DNA of 64,000 bases, taken from Emticicia sp043780375. GTDB taxonomy: Bacteria > Bacteroidota > Bacteroidia > Cytophagales > Spirosomataceae. Under the pieces are notes generated by a model. That model worked only from the letters and a program-made list of their open reading frames with translations. It was not told where the DNA came from and did not search any database. Below are positions 44,294 through 52,816 of this stretch, one piece after another. Each line of letters opens with the position of its first letter. Position 1 is the first letter of the stretch. The stretch is taken from NCBI RefSeq assembly GCF_043780375.1, contig NZ_JAYWCU010000006.1, positions 1-64,000 of the forward strand, written 5' to 3'. The translations under genes and the position numbers were made by a program.

Positions 44294-46339
44294 ATGAAAA
44301 TATTCAAAAGGTCAAAAACTAAGATAGTTCTTTATGTAGGATTATTGGTAGCAATAACGAATGTTTTTGCTCAAAAACCAGTAGCTCAACCTCAACTCGG
44401 CAAACGAAGTGCGGAGATTCTGAAAATCAACAATTTGGAATTCAAAGACCTTAACAAAAACAAAAAACTTGATAAATACGAAGACTGGCGTTTACCCAAT
44501 GAAGTTCGAATCAAAGACCTGATTTCTCAAATGACTATTGAAGAAAAAATTGGTTTTATGATTATCAGCACCACCCGTTTGGCGGGCGATTTCGCTTTTC
44601 AACAAAACGCACCACGAGTCGAAATCACAAGTGGATTCAACGAGGAAGATTTATTGCAACCCAACAATATGTTTACCCGAAAACCTTTGGCTGTTCCAAT
44701 CATGTCGGCAGCGGGTACAACCAAAGGAGTAATGACATATAATCTCCGTCATTTTATTATTAGAGCTAACCCAAGTGCCAAGATATTGGCCGATTGGGCA
44801 AATAATTTGCAAGCCTTGTGCGAAACTTCTCGTTTGGGTATTCCTGCCATAGTCGCCTCAAATCCGAGAAATCACGTAACGATGGATGCTGCCGTTGGTT
44901 TGAGCGTTGGTACAACGGTTTTCTCAAAATGGCCTGGCGAATTGGGTCTTGCTGCCATGCGAGATTTGAAATTAACCCGTGAATTTGCCGAAATTGCCGC
45001 TAAAGAGTGGTCGGCTGTTGGCATACGCAAAGGCTATATGTACATGGCCGATTTGGCAACAGAACCCCGTTGGCAACGTGTAGAAGGCACTTTTGGTGAA
45101 GATGCCGACTTAGCTTCCAACATGATTAGTGAAATAGTCTTGGGTTTTCAAGGTAATAAATTAGGTAAAAACTCGGTTGCAATGACAACTAAGCATTTTC
45201 CAGGTGGTGGCCCGCAAGAGGGTGGACAGGATTCTCATTTTGATTGGGGAAAATTTGCTCATTACCCTGGTGGTATGTTTGATTACCATGTCAAGCCATT
45301 CAAAGCTGCCATTGATGCAGGCACTTCATCTATCATGCCTTATTATTCAGCCCCTAAAGGTAAAGAATTTGAAAACGTAGGATTCTCTTACAATAAAGCT
45401 ATCATTCAAGATTTATTGCGTAAAAAATTAGGCTTCAAAGGTATCATTAATTCTGATACTGGCCCGATTGATATGATGCCTTGGGGTGTTGAAAATTTAA
45501 CCGTTTTGGAGCGTTACAAAAAATCAATTGAAGCAGGTGTCGATATTTTTTCGGGTGGTGCAGACCCCACTTTATTGTTAGAAACCGTCAAAAAAGGATT
45601 GGTAACAGAAGCCCGAATCAACGAATCAATCATCAAACTTTTGAGAGAAAAATTTGAATTAGGTTTGTTTGAAAACCCTTATGTAGATGCCGATGCAGCT
45701 GTAAAATTAGTTGGTAATGCCGAATTTCAGAAAAGGGCAGATTTAGCACAACGTAAATCTATTGTTTTACTGCGAAATGATGCCCAAGTTTTACCAATAG
45801 TGAAAAACAAGACAGAAAGCCGCCCGAAAGTTTTTTTTGAAACGTATTACGATAACGGTAGAACCAAAACTCCGATAACGGTTAAAAAGCCTACGATAGC
45901 AAATGATAGATTTGAATTTGTATCAACCAAAGAAGAAGCAGACGTGGTGTTGTTATGGTTGATACCGAGTGCAGGAGGTTTATTTAGTTCAGGAGGTAAG
46001 CCAATCGAATTGAGTTTGTCGAAAAATAAAATTGATATTGCCCACGTAAATGAATTAATAAATGCCAAACCAACTGTTGTAGTGATTAATTTTAGTAGTC
46101 CATGGGTAATTGATGAACTTGATAAAAGTAACACAAAAACGATATTAGCCACATTCGGAACAACTCAAGAAGCGTTGTTAGATATTGTGAGTGGGGCGTT
46201 TAATCCGACTGGAAAAATGCCTTTTTCAACACCAATTTCAGAAAAAGCCGCCGCAGAAAATAAGTCAGATGTACCAGGCTTTTTGGAGCCAAAAGGTTAT
46301 GCTTTGTTTAAATTTGGCGATGGATTAAGCTATAAATAA
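44294..46339 (+). CDS. Glycoside hydrolase family 3 enzyme, exported
   Basis: 681 residues. A signal peptide ends near residue 27 (ITNVFAQ). A short calcium-loop-like segment (DLNKNKKLDKYEDW, about 55-68) precedes the GH3 barrel. The probable nucleophile aspartate lies in INSDTGPID near residue 395, and KHFPGGGPQEGGQDSHF near 300 fits the sugar-binding loop. The C-terminal alpha/beta domain has SSPWVIDEL and a final GDGLSYK. It is a beta-glucosidase or related exo-enzyme of the periplasm or outer membrane. It is likely repressed by the MarR protein upstream. Confidence 0.92.
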   Translation: MKIFKRSKTKIVLYVGLLVAITNVFAQKPVAQPQLGKRSAEILKINNLEFKDLNKNKKLDKYEDWRLPNEVRIKDLISQMTIEEKIGFMIISTTRLAGDFAFQQNAPRVEITSGFNEEDLLQPNNMFTRKPLAVPIMSAAGTTKGVMTYNLRHFIIRANPSAKILADWANNLQALCETSRLGIPAIVASNPRNHVTMDAAVGLSVGTTVFSKWPGELGLAAMRDLKLTREFAEIAAKEWSAVGIRKGYMYMADLATEPRWQRVEGTFGEDADLASNMISEIVLGFQGNKLGKNSVAMTTKHFPGGGPQEGGQDSHFDWGKFAHYPGGMFDYHVKPFKAAIDAGTSSIMPYYSAPKGKEFENVGFSYNKAIIQDLLRKKLGFKGIINSDTGPIDMMPWGVENLTVLERYKKSIEAGVDIFSGGADPTLLLETVKKGLVTEARINESIIKLLREKFELGLFENPYVDADAAVKLVGNAEFQKRADLAQRKSIVLLRNDAQVLPIVKNKTESRPKVFFETYYDNGRTKTPITVKKPTIANDRFEFVSTKEEADVVLLWLIPSAGGLFSSGGKPIELSLSKNKIDIAHVNELINAKPTVVVINFSSPWVIDELDKSNTKTILATFGTTQEALLDIVSGAFNPTGKMPFSTPISEKAAAENKSDVPGFLEPKGYALFKFGDGLSYK

Positions 46340-46352
46340 TTGATTTTTGTAC

Positions 46353-46390
46353 TAAAAAGCCGTCATTATTGCAATAATGACGGCTTTTTA
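46353..46390. terminator. Bidirectional terminator, fully palindromic
   Basis: 19-bp arms (TAAAAAGCCGTCATTATTG and its complement) meet without a spacer between the GH3 gene and the convergent S9 gene. Confidence 0.9.
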
Positions 46391-46402
46391 TATTATTACT
46401 GC

Positions 46403-48757
46403 TTACTTTAACCTCTCTTCAAATAACTTCAAAATACGCTTATATTCATCCATCCACGAAGTTGGTTCTACGAAACCGTGGTCTTCCATTGGATATGTTG
46501 CCATTTCCCAGTTTTCTTTTTTCAACTCTATTAAACGTTGAGCCAAACGATAAGAATCTTGAATATGCACATTGACATCAACTACGCCATGACAAATCAA
46601 TAAATGTCCTTTCAAGCCCGCTGCATGGTAGATTGGGGAGCTTTTTCGGTAAGCCAAGCTATCGGTTTGTGGTTCGTTTAGAATATTGGCAGTATAACCA
46701 TGATTATAAGCTGCCCAGTCGGTTACGGGACGAAGAGCCGCACCTGCCGCAAAAACATCTGGCGTAGTAAACATCCCCATTAATGTAATAAAACCACCGT
46801 ACGAACCGCCGTAAATGCCTATTTTTTTAGGGTCAATACCATATTTATCTACTAAAAGTTTTGCACCGTCCACATTGTCGGTTAAGTCTTTTCCACCCAT
46901 AAAACGATAAATTCCTGTGCGGCAATCTCGCCCGTATCCAGCACTTGCTCGGTAGTCAATATCCAAAACTGTGTAGCCTTTGTCCACTAATAAATTATGA
47001 AACATGTATTCTCTCGAATATTGACTCCACCATTTATGGGCATTTTGTAAATAACCAGCACCATGGACGAATACAACCGCTTTTTTATTTTTGAGTTTAG
47101 CAGTTGGTTCATAAATTCTTGCAAAAATCTCTACGCCATCACGTGCCGTAAACGAAATAACTTTAGCATCTTTCCAAGGATAGGCTTTAAACTCGTCAGT
47201 CAATGAAGAAGTCAATTGCTCTGCTTTAGCATTAGGGGTATTTTCCTGCAAAAACAACTCCCACGGCTTATTAATATATGAATATCGAATGGCTAATTTT
47301 GATTCATCGGGCGAAAGTGTTACGTCATTTCCACCTACCATGCTTGTGAGTTTGGTTTTTTCTTGACCATCGACGGACATTTTATAGAAATGTTGCTCTC
47401 CAGGATGTACTTCATTTGTAATCAAATAAAACGATTGCTTATCTTTTGATAATTGTGCTTGTTGTACCTCAAATTTTCCTTTGGTGAGTTGTTTTTTCTC
47501 ATTTGTCAGCACATTAATTGTATAAAGATGAGAATATCCATCAGCTTCCGACTGGAAATATAGCGTTTGGTCATCAATCCAACCGATATTTCCGCCACCA
47601 AAGCCACTAATTCCAGGGCCACCAATCCATGCTTCGTCGTGTTGACGGTCGAGGTTTTTGAGTTTGCCAGTGGCTGGGTCGAGGAGCATTATCCAACGGT
47701 CTTTGTTATCAATTGAACGTATTGTAACTACGGCAAAAGTGCCATTTGTTGACCAAGTTGGACTTGAAATCGTAATTTTTCGAGGCAATGCTTTCTTTTT
47801 TGTGGTATCTTTTTTGGCATAATCTTTCAAAAACTCAGGCTGGTCAGTAATACCTACAATATCTTTCGTAATGACTTGATAAGTAGTATCTTTTTTGATG
47901 TCATAAATGAAATTTTCATAACTTGACAATGGAGCACCCACTTTTGTGCGGGCGGGTAAATCTTCCGTAAAACCCGACTCTGTTACATAGCTTGGTACGA
48001 TGGCACTTTTGGCATTTTTGGGTTGTGTAGAAAGTCGGTAAGTAATGTATCGCAAATCAGGGCTTGCTCGTGGAAGTTCCAAAGTTTTGTCATCAGTATA
48101 AATTTCTTTTGGGCGTTTGGGTAAATCGGCTTTAGCTATTATATCGGCTTCGTCTTTTTTGTCTTTTCGCTCTTTCAAAACCTCAAACATGACTAATTGG
48201 TCGGCTTTCAACCATTTTTCTTCGTCATTGGCCGGTTTTGCTTCGGCTTTTTTGCTTCCCGTGATAAAATTCGATAATTGTAAAATCGAACCATCTTCTA
48301 AACTAAGGTTATACAAATTTCCGTTTCTCGAAAATATAATCTTTGTTTCATCTCCACTAAAATAAGGATTTGATTCTCGTTCAATAGTATTAGTTAATTG
48401 CTTGATTTTCAGTGTTTTAAGATACATTAAAAAAATTTCACCTTGCTTTTCAAAAACTTTCATCGAATAGTTTTTATTATAATCGCCCGACTGGGCAGGT
48501 AAAGCACGACGTTCTTTTGGTGTAACTTTGATAGCTTTTTTTTCGGGTAAAACAATTTTATAAAGAGAATCGCCTTTGTTTTTATCAGGATTCCACGAAA
48601 AATAAATCGTTTTGGAATCTTCTGACCAAAATTGATTACTTGGCGAAGTACCAATCCATTTCGATTGGTCTTGCATGATTTTCTCTACCGTAAGTAATTG
48701 ACTATAAGTAGTTTGTAGAAAACAGGTAGCAATTAATAGTAAAAATACTTTTTTCAT
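46403..48757 (-). CDS. S9 family dipeptidyl peptidase IV-like protein
   Basis: 784 residues from the ATG at 48757, where a signal peptide begins (MKKVFLLLIATCFLQTTYS). An upstream in-frame start at 48841 would overlap fmt and bury the signal. A propeller domain leads to a hydrolase domain with GGSYGGF near residue 651, the aspartate in HGVVDVNVH near 727, and EDHGF near 758. It should remove dipeptides or small peptides in the periplasm. fmt lies 80 bases upstream on the same strand. Confidence 0.92.
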   Translation of the reverse strand: MKKVFLLLIATCFLQTTYSQLLTVEKIMQDQSKWIGTSPSNQFWSEDSKTIYFSWNPDKNKGDSLYKIVLPEKKAIKVTPKERRALPAQSGDYNKNYSMKVFEKQGEIFLMYLKTLKIKQLTNTIERESNPYFSGDETKIIFSRNGNLYNLSLEDGSILQLSNFITGSKKAEAKPANDEEKWLKADQLVMFEVLKERKDKKDEADIIAKADLPKRPKEIYTDDKTLELPRASPDLRYITYRLSTQPKNAKSAIVPSYVTESGFTEDLPARTKVGAPLSSYENFIYDIKKDTTYQVITKDIVGITDQPEFLKDYAKKDTTKKKALPRKITISSPTWSTNGTFAVVTIRSIDNKDRWIMLLDPATGKLKNLDRQHDEAWIGGPGISGFGGGNIGWIDDQTLYFQSEADGYSHLYTINVLTNEKKQLTKGKFEVQQAQLSKDKQSFYLITNEVHPGEQHFYKMSVDGQEKTKLTSMVGGNDVTLSPDESKLAIRYSYINKPWELFLQENTPNAKAEQLTSSLTDEFKAYPWKDAKVISFTARDGVEIFARIYEPTAKLKNKKAVVFVHGAGYLQNAHKWWSQYSREYMFHNLLVDKGYTVLDIDYRASAGYGRDCRTGIYRFMGGKDLTDNVDGAKLLVDKYGIDPKKIGIYGGSYGGFITLMGMFTTPDVFAAGAALRPVTDWAAYNHGYTANILNEPQTDSLAYRKSSPIYHAAGLKGHLLICHGVVDVNVHIQDSYRLAQRLIELKKENWEMATYPMEDHGFVEPTSWMDEYKRILKLFEERLK

Positions 48758-48837
48758 TTGATGAAGGGTTGTAAATATATTTGTAAAAAATCCGTAATTA
48801 AATAACATTGAACAAAAGCCCAAAGGGCTTGAAAAAA

Positions 48838-49749
48838 TCAAAACCTAAAACCTCTCAAAAACTCCTCAATACTCATTCGTTTCTTGCCTTCCAATTGTAA
48901 TTCTTTGATATTCAACCATTTATCTGAACATCGAAATGACAAAAATGTCTTTCCATCAGTCTTGAAACTGCCAATTTCTGACTCGTCATTTGCTGAACTT
49001 CCTATTTCTGACTGATAAATTTTACAAGTTTTTTCTGCCAAAACCGTCCATGATGCTGGATAAGGCGAAAGTCCACGCACAAAATTATGTACTTTTTCGG
49101 CCGATTGATTCCAGTTTATTTGACAAGTTTCTTTGAAAATTTTCGGAGCGGCTTTCAGTTCCACGTCCATTTTTTGAGGAATTTGCGGATAGTTTCCTGC
49201 CCCAATTGCACGCACTGTTTTTAGTACCAAATTTGCTCCTCGCTCCATCAATTTATCATGCACTGTACCTGCATTATCGTCTTGCAAGATAGGTTCTTTT
49301 TCTGCAAAAATAATGTTTCCAGTGTCAATTTCTTGTTGAATAAAAAAAGTTGTTACGCCCGTTTCGGCATCACCATTTATCACCGCCCAATTGATAGGAG
49401 CAGCCCCACGATATTGCGGCAAAAGTGAGCCATGAAGGTTAAAAGTACCAATGGTTGGCATATTCCAAACAACTTCGGGCAACATTCTAAAAGCCACAAC
49501 TACCTGTAAATCAGCTTGATAGCTACGTAATTGTTCTAAAAAATCAAGGCTTTTTAGTTTTTCAGGTTGCAAAACAGGGATGTTCTGTGAAACGGCATAT
49601 TTTTTCACTGGCGTTTCGTGCATCTGCAATCCTCGCCCCGAAGGTTTGTCTGGAGCAGTAATAACAGCTACTACTTCACACCCATTTTCAACTAATTTTG
49701 CTAAACTCGCCACTGCAAAATCTGGCGTACCCATAAAAACTATTCTCAT
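48838..49749 (-). CDS. fmt: Methionyl-tRNA formyltransferase
   Basis: 303 residues. It formylates the initiator methionyl-tRNA. The opening MRIVFMGTPDFAVASL, the folate-site segment NLHGSLLPQYRGAAPINW near residue 105, and the C-terminal OB-type domain (KVHNFVRGLSPYPASW near 223) are all present, and the length is normal. It is divergent from greA, and the 237-base gap between them contains the greA promoter and leader. Confidence 0.96.
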   Translation of the reverse strand: MRIVFMGTPDFAVASLAKLVENGCEVVAVITAPDKPSGRGLQMHETPVKKYAVSQNIPVLQPEKLKSLDFLEQLRSYQADLQVVVAFRMLPEVVWNMPTIGTFNLHGSLLPQYRGAAPINWAVINGDAETGVTTFFIQQEIDTGNIIFAEKEPILQDDNAGTVHDKLMERGANLVLKTVRAIGAGNYPQIPQKMDVELKAAPKIFKETCQINWNQSAEKVHNFVRGLSPYPASWTVLAEKTCKIYQSEIGSSANDESEIGSFKTDGKTFLSFRCSDKWLNIKELQLEGKKRMSIEEFLRGFRF

Positions 49750-49786
49750 GTTTTATTCGTTATAAATATGTGAGTTTTAAAAACGC

Positions 49787-49815
49787 TTGATTTTTAAAAA
49801 AACTTTGTACCTTTG
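49787..49815 (+). promoter_or_regulatory. Predicted greA promoter
   Basis: TACCTTTG (49808-49815) matches TAnnTTTG. A TTG (49787-49789) lies 18 bases upstream. This is the cleanest Bacteroidota-type promoter in the window and implies a greA leader of about 165 bases. Confidence 0.6.
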
Positions 49816-49911
49816 TTTTTCAAATTAAGCAAATGAAAAGAAAACGAACAAATAAAGTGTTTTTTCGACTGAAATTCAGGTAGTTTCTGTAATAAAATGT
49901 AAGTTTTATCA

Positions 49912-49942
49912 GGAACGGTCGAATTTTCGCCGTTCTTTTTTT
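49912..49942 (+). terminator. First leader terminator of greA
   Basis: GAACGG/CCGTTC with an inner CGAA/TTCG stem and one bulged T is followed by seven T residues. It lies inside the greA leader. Confidence 0.65.
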
Positions 49943-49946
49943 GTCC

Positions 49947-49971
49947 ACCCCTAAAAAAGTTAGGGGTTTTT
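49947..49971 (+). terminator. Second leader terminator of greA
   Basis: ACCCCTAA/TTAGGGGT with a 5-base AAAAG loop is followed by a short T run and ends 15 bases before the greA ATG. Confidence 0.6.
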
Positions 49972-49986
49972 AAATTTATAACCGTT

Positions 49987-50460
49987 ATGTCAAAGATTCA
50001 ATATTACACAGAAGAAGGTTTTAATAACCTAAAAAATAGACTTCACGAATTGAAATTTAAGGGTCGTTCCAGTATTGCTGCTCAGATTGCCGAAGCAAGA
50101 GACAAAGGCGATTTGTCGGAAAATGCAGAATATGATGCTGCCAAAGATGCCCAAGGTCTAATGGAGATGGAAATATCGAAATTGGAAGAAATTGTTGCCA
50201 ATGCCCGAATTTTGGACGAATCGACCGTTGACACATCGAAGGTTTCGCTATTGTCGAAAGTGAAAATTAAAAGCATAAAAAGCGGTGCAACGATGTCATA
50301 TATGCTTGTTGCAGAAGAAGAGGCGGATTTGAAATTAGGAAAAATTTCAATGAATTCTCCTTTTGGTAAAGGACTTTTTGGTAAAAAATTAGGCGAAATT
50401 GCCCAAATTCAAGCCCCCGCAGGAATGGTTGAAGTAGAGATTTTAGAAATTAGTAGATAA
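49987..50460 (+). CDS. greA: Transcription elongation factor GreA
   Basis: 157 residues. GreA enters the RNA polymerase secondary channel and stimulates cleavage of backtracked RNA. The N-terminal coiled coil (about 1-75) carries the acidic tip in EARDKGDLSENAEYDAAKD. The C-terminal FKBP-like domain has SPFGKGLFGKKLGE near residue 122. Length and motifs are standard. The leader holds two intrinsic terminators, suggesting attenuation. Confidence 0.97.
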   Translation: MSKIQYYTEEGFNNLKNRLHELKFKGRSSIAAQIAEARDKGDLSENAEYDAAKDAQGLMEMEISKLEEIVANARILDESTVDTSKVSLLSKVKIKSIKSGATMSYMLVAEEEADLKLGKISMNSPFGKGLFGKKLGEIAQIQAPAGMVEVEILEISR

Positions 50461-50518
50461 TGTTTTCGGCTATTTCAAATAGTAAATGTTTGATTATAAA
50501 TAGCGTTTTCTTGAGCAT

Positions 50519-50556
50519 TTAGGTGGACATGACTTTTAGAAGTTATGTCCACCTAA
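50519..50556. terminator. Hairpin downstream of greA
   Basis: A 17-bp stem around AGGTGGACATGACTT/AAGTTATGTCCACCT has one mismatch. Only a weak T tract follows (TGTTTTATGG). Confidence 0.5.
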
Positions 50557-50642
50557 TGTTTTATGGTATTTGGCAACTAAGTATGGTAAAATTTGAGAGC
50601 TAATCTTACTTAGTTTTATGTTTGCTTTAGATTATTAATCGT

Positions 50643-51812
50643 TTATTCAATAATATGCCCACAAAACTGGGCAGTATTATCTAATATTTTCCCACCTCTG
50701 CGGAAGCCTAATCCACATGCTTCACCTGCAAAGAAAACTCCTGCTTGATAGCGATTTCCTGCTGAATCTTGCAAAAATTCGGTATATTCTTGAAAAACCG
50801 TTTTCTGTTCTGCATACTCTCCATCAGTTTTTTCTAAGGATGTTCCTGAAGGTGAAAGCATTTTTATATTGGCTCCCTCACGCCCAAAAAGCACCTTTTC
50901 TACACAATATTTACCTAAAATTGACTGATTTTCAGTTCTCAACAAAAGAGGATGATTTGGGAATAATTCCCATAAAACCTTCAATATTGCCTTCGATTGA
51001 AACAACAAAGTATAAGCAGGATTCAGAATAATTGCTTTTTTATTGACAGCTATTTGAGTCAAAATTCCTGATAATTCGGGTTCGTCCCAACCGATATATT
51101 CCCATGGTACTAGCTTGAACCAATAATCATACTTGATGAAACTTCCGCCGTTTGGATTTTGCTTAAAAATACCTTCAATTGACGAAAATTCAACATTTTC
51201 GATGGTATCAAAAGCTACTTCAAAACCAGCTTCTTTAGCAGCTTCTCCTAAAACTTGCATATTGGTATCATCTTCAGGGAAATCTTTCATAGTTGAAATT
51301 AATAACGAAGGCTTAAAACCTGGATTTTGACCTTGTAATTCTCTGAAATTATCTACCAAAGCTTCATAAAGTGTATTAAATTGGTTACTTTCATCCAAGC
51401 CATTTGCTTTCAATGATGCCCATTGCACTACTGCTGTTTCTGGAATACAAGTAGCTGTATCGGCATTGAATTCTATCAATTTTATTGGCTTTCCATCTAA
51501 ACCTCCACTCAAATCGAAACGACCATAGAGATGCCAATGGCTATCATTTTCCCAAGAATATTTAACTAACTCAACCAAGTTTTCAGGAATTCCTAATTCT
51601 GTAAATCGTTGATTATCAATTACAAGCTGTGCTGCTACGATATACATTTCGTATAATTCGTTGGCAGAATCATAATATTTTTCTGCCTCATTTTCAGACA
51701 TAATAACCATTTCATTAGTGATGTAGGGCAAAGTATTTTCACCCAGCATCCAATCCCAACCTGCATTTCGGAGTGACGATTCTGGTGGAATAGATAGTTT
51801 TTTTAATTTCAT
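50643..51812 (-). CDS. Glutathionylspermidine synthase-like ATP-grasp protein
   Basis: 389 residues with the pre-ATP-grasp and ATP-grasp pattern of the glutathionylspermidine synthase C-terminal family (YgiC/YjfC-like). Recognisable segments are LIEFNADTATCIPETAVVQW near residue 110, KYDYWFKLVPWEYI near 225, and GREGANIKMLS near 315. The amidase half of the bifunctional E. coli enzyme is absent. The true ligase substrate in this stand-alone group is not known. A YgiB-like lipoprotein lies about 107 bases upstream, as in E. coli ygiB-ygiC. Confidence 0.85.
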   Translation of the reverse strand: MKLKKLSIPPESSLRNAGWDWMLGENTLPYITNEMVIMSENEAEKYYDSANELYEMYIVAAQLVIDNQRFTELGIPENLVELVKYSWENDSHWHLYGRFDLSGGLDGKPIKLIEFNADTATCIPETAVVQWASLKANGLDESNQFNTLYEALVDNFRELQGQNPGFKPSLLISTMKDFPEDDTNMQVLGEAAKEAGFEVAFDTIENVEFSSIEGIFKQNPNGGSFIKYDYWFKLVPWEYIGWDEPELSGILTQIAVNKKAIILNPAYTLLFQSKAILKVLWELFPNHPLLLRTENQSILGKYCVEKVLFGREGANIKMLSPSGTSLEKTDGEYAEQKTVFQEYTEFLQDSAGNRYQAGVFFAGEACGLGFRRGGKILDNTAQFCGHIIE

Positions 51813-51919
51813 TTTTTACAAAATATAGGTAGGGATTTGCAGCATAAACCCTTGTGTGCGAATTAGTATATATTTACGACAAGGGCTTATACAATAAGCC
51901 TCTAAATTTATTGATATTT

Positions 51920-52606
51920 TTAAGAAACATGACTTGCACGACTTGCCCCATGAAAAAAGCCAGTACGTCCGCCCACAGGTCGGGTTATAGTTGAACGAGA
52001 GTTTCCGATATTTTGATGAATTGAGTTTGAACGATTGAAAGCTCCAGATGTTAAAAAATATGCCATCATAAGGCCACTACCACCAAAATGACTACGATGA
52101 TAGCGAGTAGAATGAGTAGAATCGGTTTTTGAAGTCGAATTATTTGCTTTAACACCACTCACATCGGGGCGATAAGTCATATAATTTGGACTAACAGTTT
52201 TTGCTAATAAATAACCCATTCCGCCAAAAAGAAGTGCATTTGGAAGATTGCTCTTTTCACCAATTGAGGCCGAATCTGTTTTTAATTCGCTGTCTATCAG
52301 TCCTTTAACTATTTGTGGAGAAAGAATTTCTTTCCTACCATCAAGATAAGTTACGATTGCCTCCGAACTATCGGCAGGCACTTCTGTTTCGTCAGAAATT
52401 TTAAAAATACCCTTTGAAGTTTCCGAAATATAGGTTTTTACGCCTTTGGTATAAACTTCCACTTCTTCATATTCGTAGTCGTTTTCTGAGCTATTGCCGC
52501 AATTTTGCAAAGTCATACCACCTCCCAAAATTGCTAAGGCAAGCGTACTACTTATGGTAATATCTTTTACTTTTCTGATAAATGTTTTTTTACTTACAGG
52601 TGTCAT
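51920..52606 (-). CDS. YgiB-like (UPF0441/DUF1190-type) lipoprotein candidate
   Basis: 228 residues. A membrane/lipoprotein signal ends at the cysteine in MTLQNC-GNSSEN. An acidic stretch (YEYEEVEVYTKG) follows. Then comes a hydrophobic Gly-rich segment, LLFGGMGYLLAKT near residue 130, and a Ser/Gly/Thr/Arg-rich tail. Sequence identity to YgiB is not obvious, but the order lipobox, Gly-rich segment and low-complexity tail is the same, and the next gene is a YgiC-like ATP-grasp protein. The link is inferred from this shared architecture and order. Confidence 0.55.
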   Translation of the reverse strand: MTPVSKKTFIRKVKDITISSTLALAILGGGMTLQNCGNSSENDYEYEEVEVYTKGVKTYISETSKGIFKISDETEVPADSSEAIVTYLDGRKEILSPQIVKGLIDSELKTDSASIGEKSNLPNALLFGGMGYLLAKTVSPNYMTYRPDVSGVKANNSTSKTDSTHSTRYHRSHFGGSGLMMAYFLTSGAFNRSNSIHQNIGNSRSTITRPVGGRTGFFHGASRASHVS

Positions 52607-52816
52607 ATCGGTTTAGATTTGGTGCGTAAAGGTTTCTGAAAAATAATTACCAAAAAAGCATCTTTGTAAGAATGGTAATTTACAAGCTTGTTTTGGACGA
52701 AAATAGAGATGATTTTTGTAAATATAGCGAGTTTCTGATTAAAAACTTTGGAATTATTTGCTAAAAGTATATGTTAAAAAGCATATACCTAACAATTATC
52801 CTTGGAGGAATTTTAA

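Noticed and set aside
48758..48841. N-terminal extension of the third S9 peptidase
   Set aside because: It would bury the signal peptide and overlap the end of fmt.
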